Shown: in pieces, positions 26,247-35,081 of the stretch | Layout of the letters: the number at the start of each line of letters is the position of its first letter | Numbering within the stretch: position 1 is the stretch's first letter | DNA from: JBDTSW01 sp963758845 | GTDB taxonomy: Bacteria; Actinomycetota; Thermoleophilia; Solirubrobacterales; 70-9 | Reading direction: 5' to 3' | Length of the DNA: 46,832 bases | Assembly (NCBI GenBank): GCA_963758845.1 | Contig: CAVWWX010000003.1 | Coordinates: forward strand, 1 to 46,832 | Made by a program: the position numbers and the translations under genes | The notes under the pieces: generated by a model | The model's input: the letters and a program-made list of their open reading frames with translations, nothing else | What the model was told of the DNA's origin: nothing | Databases searched by the model: none

Positions 26247-27464
26247 TCAGTGGGAGACCGCCGCGGCCCCGAGCTCAGAGACGAGGCGGTCTCGATAGAA
26301 GCGCTCGAGCGCGAACGGCTCGATCAACTCCGGCGTCTTGCCGGTGGCGACGAGCTCGGCCATCGTCTTGCCGACGATCGGCGCCGCCTTGAATCCGTAG
26401 GTGCCCCAGCCCGCGCTGAGGGTGAAGTTCTCGACCTCGGTGACGCCGAGGATCGGGCTGAAGTCCGGGCTGATGTCGCAGAGGCCAGCCCAGCTGCGCA
26501 GGATCCGCGCCCGCTCCAGCTGCGGGAACAGCTCCAGCGTGTGGCGCGAGGACTCCTGGATGAAGTTGAGCGTTCCCTGCTGGCGGTAGGTGGTCCAGGG
26601 CTCGATCTCGGCCCCGATCAGGAACTCGCCGCGGTCTGTCTGGGAGATGTAGACGTGCATCTGCGAGCTCACGATCACGATGTCCAGCAGCGGCTTCAGG
26701 GGCTCGGTCACGAACGCCTGCAGGATGTGGGTTGTGATCGGGAGCTGCACCCCTGCCATCTCGGCGACCGTCGAGCTCCAGCCGGCCGTGGCGTTGACCA
26801 CGTGGCCCGCCTCGATCCGGCGCCCGTCCGCGAGGGCCACCCCGGTGGCCCGCCCGTTGGAGCGCTCGACCCCGACGACCTCCGTGTAGGGATGGATCTC
26901 GGCGCCGCCGCGGTCCGCGCCGCGCGCCAGGCCCCAGACCACGGCGTCGTGGCGGATGATTCCGCCGGGCGGGTGGTAGAGGGCGCCCATCACCGGGTGA
27001 ATCGCGTCGGGGGCCAGCGACATGGCCGGCGCCAACTTCGCGATCTCCTCGGGGCCGATCACCTTGGAGTCGATGCCCTCGAGCTGGTTCACCTCGGCGC
27101 GTTCGGCCATCACGAACATCGCCCGGTCGGTGTGCGCCAGGGTCAGGTGGCCCTCTTGGCTGAACAGCAGGTTGAAGTTGAGCTCGGCGCCGAGGCGCTC
27201 GTACAGCTTCAACGAGGCGTCGTAGAACCGCGCCCCCTCGAGGGTCTTGTAGTTGGAGCGCAGGATCGTGGTGTTACGCCCGGCCGCCCCCGAGCCGATG
27301 TAGCCCTGCTCGAGGATGGCGACGTCGGTGATCCCGTGGTCGCGGGCCAGGTAGTAGGCGATCGCGAGCCCGTGGGAGCCGCCGCCGACGATGACGACGT
27401 CGTAGCGGTCCTTGAGCTCCGGCGTCTTGCGCCACATGCGCCGCTTGCGGAAGATGTCAAGCAC
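26247..27464 (-). CDS. soxB: Sarcosine oxidase beta-type subunit (SoxB / N-methylglutamate dehydrogenase MgdA-like)
   Basis: 405 residues from GTG 27464, the usual SoxB length. It reads LDIFRKRRMWRKTPELKDRY, then the FAD site VVIVGGGSHGLAIAYYLARD and SGAAGRNTTILRSNYKT. The RHDAVVWGLAR segment is where the family carries its conserved flavin-site histidine. The C-terminal blocks LRSWAGLCDISPDFSPILGV and SAGWGTYGFKAAPIVGKTMA are intact. With soxA, soxG and soxD it would form the heterotetramer that demethylates sarcosine or N-methylglutamate, passing the methyl carbon to THF. The neighbouring split synthase genes favour N-methylglutamate. Upstream frame is continuous with soxG; see that entry. 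Confidence 0.88.
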   Translation of the reverse strand: MLDIFRKRRMWRKTPELKDRYDVVIVGGGSHGLAIAYYLARDHGITDVAILEQGYIGSGAAGRNTTILRSNYKTLEGARFYDASLKLYERLGAELNFNLLFSQEGHLTLAHTDRAMFVMAERAEVNQLEGIDSKVIGPEEIAKLAPAMSLAPDAIHPVMGALYHPPGGIIRHDAVVWGLARGADRGGAEIHPYTEVVGVERSNGRATGVALADGRRIEAGHVVNATAGWSSTVAEMAGVQLPITTHILQAFVTEPLKPLLDIVIVSSQMHVYISQTDRGEFLIGAEIEPWTTYRQQGTLNFIQESSRHTLELFPQLERARILRSWAGLCDISPDFSPILGVTEVENFTLSAGWGTYGFKAAPIVGKTMAELVATGKTPELIEPFALERFYRDRLVSELGAAAVSH

Positions 27465-27481
27465 CGGTCGGCGCCCCCTCG

Positions 27482-28207
27482 CTACCGCGGCCTTGAGCGC
27501 GGCCAGGCCCACGGCCCGGCCGCCGAGGCTCTGGGCGGCGTCCACGAAGACCGTCCAGTTGTACTGCGCGTAGCCCGAGCCGAACAGGTGCAGGAAGCGG
27601 TCGCCCTCCTCGCGCAGGACCAGGCCGGGCGTGCGGGCGACCGATACGGGGGCGAAGCCACGCTCCGGGAAGCTCGCGGGGCGCATGTCGAGCGCCGTGG
27701 CGCGGGCGAACGCTTCGCGCGCCAGCGGGCCGATCACGGAGTTCGAGCCCCAGCGCCGAGGTGAGCTCGGTGACCGACGCGAACCGGGTCTGGCCCGGCC
27801 TGCTCCTCGAGCGCGTCCGGATCGGCGTCGGTGCGCTCGGGCGGGGTGATCACGACCACGCGCTCGGCGGTCATCGGGCACCACCAGACGCCCTCGTGCC
27901 CGGCGGCCATGCCCAGCTCCAGGGTCGCGCCGCCGGCCAGCGCGGAGACGATCGATGCGATCGTGGCCTGGTCGGCCTGCAGCTCGAATTTGCCCAGGCA
28001 GGAGAGGTCGGCGACGCCGACGGTCGTGCGGCAGGCGGACTGCTCGCGCTCGGCCTCGCCGTAGTCGGTGACCACCTGCCAGCCCGCGCGCTCGCCGAGC
28101 CGCGCGCCGGCGTCGAGGTGGGCCCACTCGATCGGGCTGCGCTGGGGCGGCGGCGGGCCTCCGGCGGCCGGTCCCACCTGGTCGGGAGCGAGGAACTCGA
28201 AGCTCAT
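27482..28207 (-). CDS. soxG: Sarcosine oxidase gamma-type subunit (SoxG-like), frameshifted
   Basis: About 242 residues. ATG 28207 overlaps the soxA stop (TGATG). It begins with SFEFLAPDQVGPAAGG and RSPIEWAHLDAGARLGERAG, and continues with TTVGVADLSCLGKFELQADQ, WWCPMTAERVVVITPP and, in a second frame, FLHLFGSGYAQYNWTVFVDA, family-like in order. Two inserted bases are near 27740 and 27800. As sequenced, the second frame runs straight into soxB without a stop. A TAG at 27482-27484 is in the starting frame and would end the gene 17 bases before the soxB GTG if one further indel exists. A real G-B fusion is the alternative. Confidence 0.75.
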
Positions 28208-31087
28208 CCGCGCAGCTTCTCCTGGTCGGGGTCGTAGAAGGGGGCGGTCTGGACCTTGGCGCTCAGCCGCTTGCCCTCGTCGGCGATCGTGATCGAGGCA
28301 CCGTCCTCGCCGAGCTCGGCCGGAACCCAGGCCATCCCGATCGTCCGCTGCAGCAGCGGCGAGAAGCGGGAGGAGGTGACGCGGCCGACGGGTTTGCCGT
28401 CGCTGACGATCGCCGCGCCCTCCGTGGGGACGTCTCCGTTGTCGAGCGTGAAACCGACGAGCTTGTTCTCGTGGCCGCGCTCGGCGACGTTCTCGAGCGC
28501 CCAGCGGCCGATGAAGTCGTGCTCCTTGTCGAACTTGACGATCCAGGGCATCGCCGCCTCCAGGGGGTTCGACTCGGCGTCGGTGTCCTGGCCGACGAGG
28601 ATGTGCAGCTTCTGCAGCCGCAGCACGCGCTGGGGCTCGAGGCCGAACGGCTCGATCCCGTGCGGCTCGCCGGCCTCCGAGATCGCGTCCCAGAGGTGGA
28701 GCGGCCAGCGAGCCGGGGCAGTGCAGCTCGTAGCCCAGCTCGCCGACGAACCCGATCCTCAGCAGCAGGCACGGCACCCCAGCGACGAGCGCCCGCTTGC
28801 CGTCGAGGTACGCGAACGAGTCGTTCGAGCAGTCCAGGTCGGTCAGCCCCGAGAGGATCTCCCGCGCCCTGGGGCCGGCCAGGTTGAACGCCGCCAGCCC
28901 CTGGCTGACGTCGGTCAGGTGGACGTCGAGCTCCCACTCCGCCAGCCACCAGGCGAACCAGGCCTCGACCGCGTCGGCGCCGCTGGAGGTGGTCGTGACG
29001 TAGAAGGTGTCGTCGTCGAGGCGGCAGAGCGTGCCGTCGTCGGTGATGCGGCCGGCGTCGTCGCCGAGCACGCCGTAGCGGATCGCGGCCCGGCTTCAGG
29101 TTGTCGAAGCGGTTCGGGTACAGCCGATTCAGGAACTCGCCGGCGTCCGGCCCGCGCACCATCAGCTTGCCGAGCGTGGAGACGTCGATCAGCCCGGCGC
29201 CCTCGTGCACGGCCATCGTCTCGGCGTGCGGGATCGCCGTAGTCGTAGGGACGCCGCCAGTCGCCGGCCCACATCACGTTGCCGCCCAGCTCGCGGTGGC
29301 GGCCGTGCACGGCCGAGCGCTTCGCGGGCTCGAAGGGCCGGCCCGCCATCGCGCCCATCGGCACGGTGGACCAGGGTGGGCGCGCGGTCGTCAGGCCGAC
29401 GTCGGCGACGGGGGTGCCGGTGTCCTCGGCCATCTTGCGGATCGAGGCGAGCTGGCACATGCGGCCCTGGCAGGGGCCCATGGTCAGGGTCGTGTAGCGC
29501 TTGCTGAGCTCGAGCGAGTCGTAGCCCTCCTCGACCGAGTAGGTGATGTCCTTGGTCGTCACGTCCTCGCAGAGGCAGGCGAAGCACTTGCCGTTCTTGC
29601 CGGTGCCCGGCGGCGGCACGGCCTGGACGCGGCCGGCGCCCTCGCCGGCGAGCGCCGCGCGGTCGGCCTCCAGCCGGGTCCGGTCTTCGGGGCCGCCCAG
29701 CTCCAGCGACAGCGCGGCCTCGGCGCCGGCGACGGCCCCCGAGGACAGGGACTGGGCGGGCGCGGACTCGTGGCCCGCGACCGCTCCCGCCGCGTAGATC
29801 CCCTCGGGCGTCGCGTCGGGAACGTAGGCGCCAGCCCCGCTGTCCCAGCGCGCCTTGGCGCCGGCCTGCAGCAGCAGCGAGGTGGCGGGGACGGTGCCGC
29901 CCGAGACGGCGACCAGGTCGCAGTCGAAGCCGCGCTCGGTATCCGGGTCGGGCCTGCCGTCCTGGCCGAGCTCGGCGACGACGACGCCCTTGACGTGCTT
30001 GCGCCCGAACGCCCGCACGACGGCCGTCCCGGGCAGGTGGCGGATGCCCTCCCATTCCAGGCGGCGATGCGAGGTCCTCGCTCGCCCCGCTCGGGCGGGC
30101 GTCGGCGACGGCGGTGATCGCGACCCCGGCCCGGTGCAGCGCCAGCGCAGCCTCGAGGCCCGGGTCGCCGACGGTGGCGACGACCGCCGTCCTGCCGGGA
30201 CGGACGCCGTACAGCGTCGCGAGCCGCTGGGCTCCGGAGCTCAGCATCACGCCGGGCAGGTCGTTGCCGTCGAACATCAGGGGCTGCTCGATCGAGCCGG
30301 TCGCTGCGATGTGGCGCTCGGCGCGGATCTGGTGGAGCGTGCTGCCCTGCCAGACCGGGACGATCCCGTCGAAGAAGCCCAGCGCCGCGGCGGGGGCGAG
30401 CACCTCGACCCCGGCGGCGCGCACCCGGTCGGCGAGGTCCTGAGCCTCGCTCGCGCCGTCGCCGGCGAGCCGGGTGCCGCCGAGCTCGGGCCCGTCGTCG
30501 ACCAGCACCACGTCGGCGCCCATCTCGGCGGCCCGCAGCGCGGCGCTCATGCCGGCCAGCCCGCCGCCGATCACGAGCACGTCCGCGTGGCGGCGGCGGT
30601 ACTCGGTGCGCCACTTGCGGTGCTCCTGCTTGCGGGGCAGCTTGCCGAGGCCGGCGGCGTTCCGCAGGATCTTCTCGTACAGCGGCCACAGGCGCCGCGG
30701 CCGGATGAAGGTCTTGTAGTAGAAGCCCGGCGGCGTCACGCGCGTGCCGAAGATGTCGGTGGCCCGCATCGCGTCGAAGCGCAGCGAGGGGCTCGCGTTC
30801 ATGTGCTTCACCTTCATGCCGGGCTTGACCGGCTCGGTGCAGGCACGGACGCCGGGCCAGCCGTCGACCTCGACCAGGCAGTTGGGGCACTGGCCGGCGC
30901 AGCAGAGGAGGCCGCGCGGGCGGTGGTACTTGAAGCTGCGCGACAGCACCTTCTGCCCCGACGCGTGCAGCGCGGAGCCGATCGTGTCGCCCTCGAACGC
31001 CTCGACGCTCTTGCCGTCGAAGCTGAACTCGATCGTCTTGGCCCGGTTGATGCGCTCGCCGGGGGCGGGGGGCAGGCGGTCGCTCAT
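28204..31087 (-). CDS. soxA: Sarcosine oxidase alpha-type subunit with retained Fe-S cysteine motifs (SoxA/MgdC-like), frameshifted
   Basis: About 960 residues from ATG 31087, the normal size. Order: a ferredoxin-like N-terminus (KYHRPRGLLCCAGQCPNCLV), an FAD/NAD Rossmann domain (HADVLVIGGGLAGMSAALRA), a BFD-like Fe-S segment (GKCFACLCEDVTTKDI ... MGPCQGRMCQ), and a C-terminal aminomethyltransferase (T-protein) fold that binds THF (STLGKLMVRGPDAGEFLNRL, GFVGELGYELHCP, FIGRWALENV). Four frameshifts lie near 30065, 29243, 29095 and 28710. In O2-using sarcosine oxidase the two cysteine sets are lost; here both are complete, suggesting electron transfer through Fe-S centres to another acceptor. 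Start and stop overlap soxD and soxG by TGATG junctions. Confidence 0.87.
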
Positions 31088-31350
31088 CAGCCGTTCAACG
31101 TCCCGGGAAGGCCCACCCGCTTGACCTCGTTGGTGGTCGTGTCGCGCTCGGCCTGGAACCACTCGCGGCAGCCGGAGCGGTGGTACCACCACTCGCGCTG
31201 GACGCCGGCGACGTTGCGGCGGAAGTAGTTGTAGGCGTTGAGCTCGCGCTCGCTCGGCTTCTGCTTCGGGCGCGGCACGACCTCTCCGCCGAAGGAGAAA
31301 TCGGTGACCTCGCGCTCACCGCAGTTGGGACACGTCAAAAGGAACGACAT
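31087..31350 (-). CDS. soxD: Sarcosine oxidase delta-type subunit, zinc-binding (SoxD-like)
   Basis: 87 residues, intact. The first cysteine pair is TCPNCGE (Cys7, Cys10); the second ligand group is YHRSGCREWF (His57, Cys61), matching the Cys3His zinc site of SoxD. Other conserved parts are FSFGGEV near the start and NYFRRNVAGVQREWWYH. It is the first gene of the minus-strand operon D-A-G-B-fhs-fchA-gntR-eamA. The usual order is B-D-A-G, so soxB has moved to the end here. Its ATG is 74 bases from the divergent DUF1059 gene. Confidence 0.92.
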   Translation of the reverse strand: MSFLLTCPNCGEREVTDFSFGGEVVPRPKQKPSERELNAYNYFRRNVAGVQREWWYHRSGCREWFQAERDTTTNEVKRVGLPGTLNG

Positions 31351-31360
31351 CTCGCCTCGC

Positions 31361-31416
31361 GGGGCACACTAGACCAATTAGACGAATTTGTACAGGAAGG
31401 CGGGCGCCGCGATAGT
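31361..31416. promoter_or_regulatory. Divergent soxD / DUF1059-R2lox control region with TAGAC tandem repeat and leaderless promoter
   Basis: In the 74-base gap, TAGACCAAT (31370-31378) is followed directly by TAGACGAAT (31379-31387), an imperfect 9-base tandem repeat. TAGAC is the half-site type used by HutC-group GntR proteins. On the plus strand TTGTAC (31388-31393), 17 bases, GATAGT (31411-31416) forms a promoter; the ATG at 31425 is only 8 bases after the -10 box, too close for a leader, so the transcript is probably leaderless. A minus-strand promoter for soxD must overlap the same bases, but its boxes are less clear. Confidence 0.55.
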
Positions 31417-31424
31417 CTGCCGCC

Positions 31425-31601
31425 ATGGCCCGTCGGTACGAGTGCCTGGACGCCGGTTGCGGCGAGGTGATCGTCGCCGCTGACGAGGCCGCCCTGGTCG
31501 AGGCCGTTCAGGCGCACATGGCCGACGCCCACGACAGCTTCGAGCTGGAGGACATGATCGTGGACGCGTCCACCGAGATCACCGAGGAGGAGAGCAAGTG
31601 A
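31425..31601 (+). CDS. Small DUF1059-type protein
   Basis: 58 residues, intact: RYECLDAGCGEVIVAADEAA, then LVEAVQAHMADAHDSFELED, ending in an acidic tail. The spaced Cys-x4-Cys near the start and the two His of HMADAH look like a small metal site (C-x4-C ... H-x4-H), as in the DUF1059 family. The start ATG is 8 bases from a strong -10 box, suggesting a leaderless mRNA. Its stop overlaps the next gene's GTG as GTGA. The function of the family is unknown to me; coupling to the diiron protein downstream hints at metal supply or a regulatory role. Confidence 0.72.
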   Translation: MARRYECLDAGCGEVIVAADEAALVEAVQAHMADAHDSFELEDMIVDASTEITEEESK

Positions 31602-32589
31602 CCGAAGACCGCAGGCCGTAAACGGAGGCAACGGCGCGCCGGATCCCGACGTCGTCCGCCGCTTCCACTTCACGCGCAAGATGGTCCGCGGGCCCGTCTA
31701 CCGCAAGTACAAGTTCGCGATCGACAAGGTCTGGAACGTCGACGACGTCGATCTCTCCCAGGACGTCGAGGACTGGAAGCGGATCGAGCCCGAGCAGCGC
31801 GAGGGCCTGCTCGGCGTCACGGTGCGCTTCCTCGCCGGCGAGCAGGCGGTCACCGACGAGCTGGTCCCCATGTTGGCGGCGTCGCACGCCCTCGGCCGCT
31901 TCGACTGGGTCACCTACCTCTCGACCTTCCTGATGGAGGAGGCCAAGCACGCCGAGTTCTTCATGCGCTGGCACGACGAGGTCGTCGGGGTGCTCGAGCC
32001 CGAGGAGGTCGCCCGCCACTTCCTGGTCCGCGGCGCCACCGTCGACCCCAGCGGCCGCTTCGAGGTCCGCGACGTCCTCCACGAGGCGCTTCCCAAGTAC
32101 GGCCGCGAGCTGCTCGAGGCCTCGATGGACGGGACCGAGGAGGAGATCGAGCGCGCCTTCGTCCGCTTCTCGGCGGCCTACAACGGCTTCGTCGAGGGCG
32201 TGCTGACGATGCCCTCCTACGAGATCGTGATCGACACGACCGTGCTCTGGGACGCCTTCCCGGGCCTGCGCGAGGGCTTCAAGCTGATCCTCCGCGACGA
32301 GGGCCGTCACATCACCTTCGGAACCGGCGCCTGCAAGACCCTGATCGAGAAGAACCCCGACCTCGAGTCAGAGGTCCACGCGGTCTTCGACGCCTACCGC
32401 GGCAACGTGGTCGGCCTGGTCGAGTACCAGAAGGCGGTCCCCGGCCTCGAGATCCAGAAGTACCAGGACCAGAAGGTCCGCCACTACCGCAACCGCTGCC
32501 GCGAGATGGGCATCACCCCCGACCAGACCCTGATCGACCAGATCCTGGATCCGGAGATCGACTTCGTCGTCGGGCATCAAGCGGGCTAA
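31598..32589 (+). CDS. R2-like ligand-binding oxidase (R2lox-like), ribonucleotide-reductase-R2 fold
   Basis: About 330 residues. The likely GTG start at 31598 overlaps the DUF1059 stop; one indel near 31612 separates the first seven codons from the rest. Counting from the internal Met at 31681, metal ligands are Glu54 (LAGEQAVTDE), Glu87 and His90 (EEAKH), Glu172 (YNGFVEGVL), Glu207 and His210 (RDEGRH). Val57 and Tyr167 occupy the places of the Val-Tyr ether cross-link of R2lox, so this is R2lox rather than a true NrdB/NrdF; no nrdE-like gene is nearby. R2lox proteins bind a Mn/Fe centre and a fatty-acid-like ligand. Its substrate in this island is unknown. Confidence 0.82.
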
Positions 32590-32613
32590 GGGGAAGCAAG
32601 CGAGCACTCTTTC

Positions 32614-32635
32614 TCGCAGCCGCTTGCGGCTGCGA
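32614..32635 (+). terminator. Hairpin after the R2lox gene
   Basis: Perfect 9-base inverted repeat TCGCAGCCG / CGGCTGCGA (32614-32622 and 32627-32635) with a 4-base loop, 25 bases after the R2lox stop. There is no T-run after it, as is common in high-GC actinobacteria. It probably ends the DUF1059-R2lox transcript before module B. Confidence 0.6.
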
Positions 32636-32693
32636 TGTATGCAGGCGAGCGCAGCGGACCCGTCTGATGGCGAAGCCGTCCCGCTAGCGTTGG

Positions 32694-32710
32694 TGTGTGC
32701 CCTGCACACA
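32694..32710. promoter_or_regulatory. Palindrome TGTGTGC-CCT-GCACACA upstream of module B
   Basis: Perfect 7-base arms separated by three bases, 34 bases before the -35 box of the module B promoter. It is compact and symmetrical, as for a dimeric regulator acting from an upstream position. It differs from the TTTGTACAAA site of module A, so the two modules may answer to different regulators. The regulator is not identified. Confidence 0.5.
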
Positions 32711-32743
32711 TAGTCCACCCGCAAATGCTGGCGTTTCCGAATA

Positions 32744-32772
32744 TTGCCCAGGCGCGGACTGTGTGAGATACA
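32744..32772 (+). promoter_or_regulatory. Leaderless-type promoter of module B
   Basis: TTGCCC (32744-32749), a 17-base spacer and GATACA (32767-32772) are followed after 7 bases by the ligase ATG at 32780. No ribosome site fits in that distance, so the mRNA probably starts at or next to the ATG, as for the DUF1059-R2lox promoter. Confidence 0.55.
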
Positions 32773-32779
32773 TACAGGC

Positions 32780-34155
32780 ATGAGCGACGAGATCAAGAAG
32801 CCAACCGAGGACGACGTGCGCAAGGCGGTCAAGGACGACGGCATCGAGTTCCTGTTCGCCAACTTCGTCGACATGCACGCGCGGCCGAGCGCGAAGCTGA
32901 TTCCGGCCGAGAAGATCGACGACCTGTTCACCGACGGAGCCGGGTTCGCCGGGTTCGCGGCCGGGGACATCGGCCAGCAGCCGAACGACCCGGACATGAT
33001 CGCGATGCCCGACCCGGGCTCGTTCACGAAGCTGCCCTGGAAGCCGAACGTCGGCTGGTTCGCCTCGAACGTCACCGTCGAGGGCGAGGAGCACCCCTAC
33101 TGCCCCCGCACGATCCTCCGGCACCAGATGAAGCGCTGCGAGGACGCGGGCTACCAGTTCAAGATCGGCTACGAGCTCGAGTACTTCCTGGTCCGCGAGA
33201 CCGAGGACGGCGGCATCGAGGTCGCCGACAAGCTCGACACCCTCGAGCAGCCCTGCTACGACATCCGCGCGCTGACCCGGAGCTTCGACTTCGTCTCCGA
33301 GGTCGATCAGGAACGTCAACGAGCTCGGCTGGGGCGTGTACGCGACCGACCACGAGGACGCGAACGGCCAGTTCGAGCAGAACTGGGGGCCGGCCGACCC
33401 GCTGACCAGCAGCGACCGCGCGGTCTTCTACCGCTACATGGTCGAGGCGATGGCGCAGGAGCGCGGGCTGATCGCGACCTTCATGCCGAAGCCGTTCGCG
33501 CACCTGACCGGGAACGGCTGCCACATGCACATGAGCCTCTGGGACGGGGACACCAACGTGCTCCTGGAGGACCCCGAGCAAGGACAAGCACGGCCTCGGG
33601 CTGAGCGAGAAGGGCTACAACTTCATCGGCGGGCTGAAGAAGCACGCGAAGGCCTACATCGCGGTCACCGCCCCGACGGTCGGCTCCTACAAGCGCCTGG
33701 TGATCGGCGCGCCGACCAGCGGCGCCACCTGGGCGCCGGCCTACGTCACCTACGGCTGGAACAACCGGACGATGATGCTGCGCATCCCCGACCACGGGCG
33801 GATCGAGGACCGCACCGTGGACGGCGCCTGCAACCCTTACCTGGCGGCGACGGTGGTCCTGGCCGCCGGCCTCGACGGAATCGAGAACGGGATCGACCCC
33901 GGGGACCCGAGCGAGGGTTCGATGTACGAGACCAGCGTCGAGGACCGCAAGAAGATGGGGGTCGAGACCCTGCCGGCGAACCTGCTCGACGCCACGCGCG
34001 AGCTGGAGCAGGACGAGGTCATGCGCAAGGCGCTGGGCTCCGTGGGGGACGAGGACTACGTCGACTACTTCATCCGCTGCAAGCAGCGCGAGTGGCAGCA
34101 GGCGCACGAGCAGATCACCAAATGGGAGATCGACCGGTACCTGCAGCTCTCCTAG
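32780..34155 (+). CDS. gmaS: Gamma-glutamylmethylamide synthetase-like ligase (GlnT/GmaS type), module B (frameshifted)
   Basis: About 458 residues. GS-family motifs: FLFANFVDMHARPSAKLIP at the start, the metal site KIGYELEYFLV, YATDHEDANGQFEQNWGPAD, the GlnT/GmaS-like block TFMPKPFAHLTGNGCHMHMS, VIGAPTSGATWAPAYVTYGW, and GACNPYLAATVVLAAGLDGI. The NGCHMHMS block resembles the NGCHAHVS of known GlnT/GmaS proteins more than the module A copy does. Two inserted bases, near 33308 and at about 33579, break the frame. Expected reaction: glutamate + methylamine + ATP to gamma-glutamylmethylamide. The next gene begins 15 bases later. The final residues DRYLQLS end in frame. Confidence 0.85.
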
Positions 34156-34170
34156 CCAGGAGGTTCATCC

Positions 34171-35081
34171 ATGTGCGGCATCGCCGGACTGTTCAGCAAG
34201 TCATCTGAGACCGAGGAGAACCTCGGCGCCCACCTGAGCGCGATGCTCGCCCAGCTCGCCACGCGCGGGCCGGACAGCGCCGGCGTGGCGATCTACCGCA
34301 ATCCGTGCGCCGTCGGGCTCGGTCAAGGTCTCGCTCTTCTCGGAGCATTCCGACTACGCGTGGAGCCGGCTGGAGGGCGAGCTGGCCGAGAGCTTCGGCT
34401 CGGTGAGCGAGCCCGAGCGGATCGCGCACGCACGCTCTGTTCACGGTGGAGGGTGACGGCACACAGGTCCAGCGCTGGCTGCGCGACACGCACCCCGAGC
34501 TGCGAGTGATGAGCGTCGGCGAGCACATCGAGATCTACAAGGAGATGGGGGACCCGCGCGAGTTCATCAAGGATTTCGGGCTCGAATCGATCTCGGCGAG
34601 CCACGCGCTCGGCCACACCCGGATGGCGACCGAGAGCCGGGTCACGACCGAGCACTCGCATCCGTTCTCGACCGGGCTCGACCTCTGCCTGGTCCACAAC
34701 GGTTCGCTCTCCAATCACAACCGGCTGCGCGTCGAGCTGCGCCGCGAGGGGATCGAGTTCCAGACCGACAACGACTCCGAGGTCGCGGCCGGCTACCTGA
34801 CCTGGCGCCTCTCCGAGGGGGACGACCTCGAGACGGCGCTGAACGGCTGCCTCACCGACCTCGACGGCTTCTACACCTTCGCGGTCGGGACCGCCGACGG
34901 GTTCGCGGTACTGCGCGACCCGATCGCCTGTAAGCCGGCCGTGATGGCCGAGACCGATGACTGGGTCGCGATGGCCTCGGAGTACAGGGCCATCGCGGAG
35001 CTGCCGGGCGCCGAGGACGCTGAGCAGTGGGAGCCGGAGCCCGGCCGCGTCTACGTCTGGGAGCGGGCGAAGGTCGCGTGA
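34171..35081 (+). CDS. mgsA: Class II amidotransferase subunit, MgsA/GlxB-like, module B (frameshifted)
   Basis: About 302 residues from ATG 34171 with CCAGGAGG before it. It starts MCGIAGLFSKSSETEENLG, giving the Cys2 nucleophile, then LATRGPDSAGVAIYR. After inserted bases near 34318 and 34430 the frame continues ISASHALGHTRMATESRV, CLVHNGSLSNHNRLRVELRR, DNDSEVAAGYLTWRLSEGDD and LTDLDGFYTFAVGTADGFAV. The residues needed for gamma-glutamyl amide cleavage are all present. It ends in a GTGA overlap with mgsB, the same junction as in module A, showing that the modules descend from a common operon. Confidence 0.85.

Noticed and set aside
31598..32589. Ribonucleotide reductase small subunit
   Set aside because: There is no large subunit nearby, and the Val and Tyr of the R2lox cross-link are both present.
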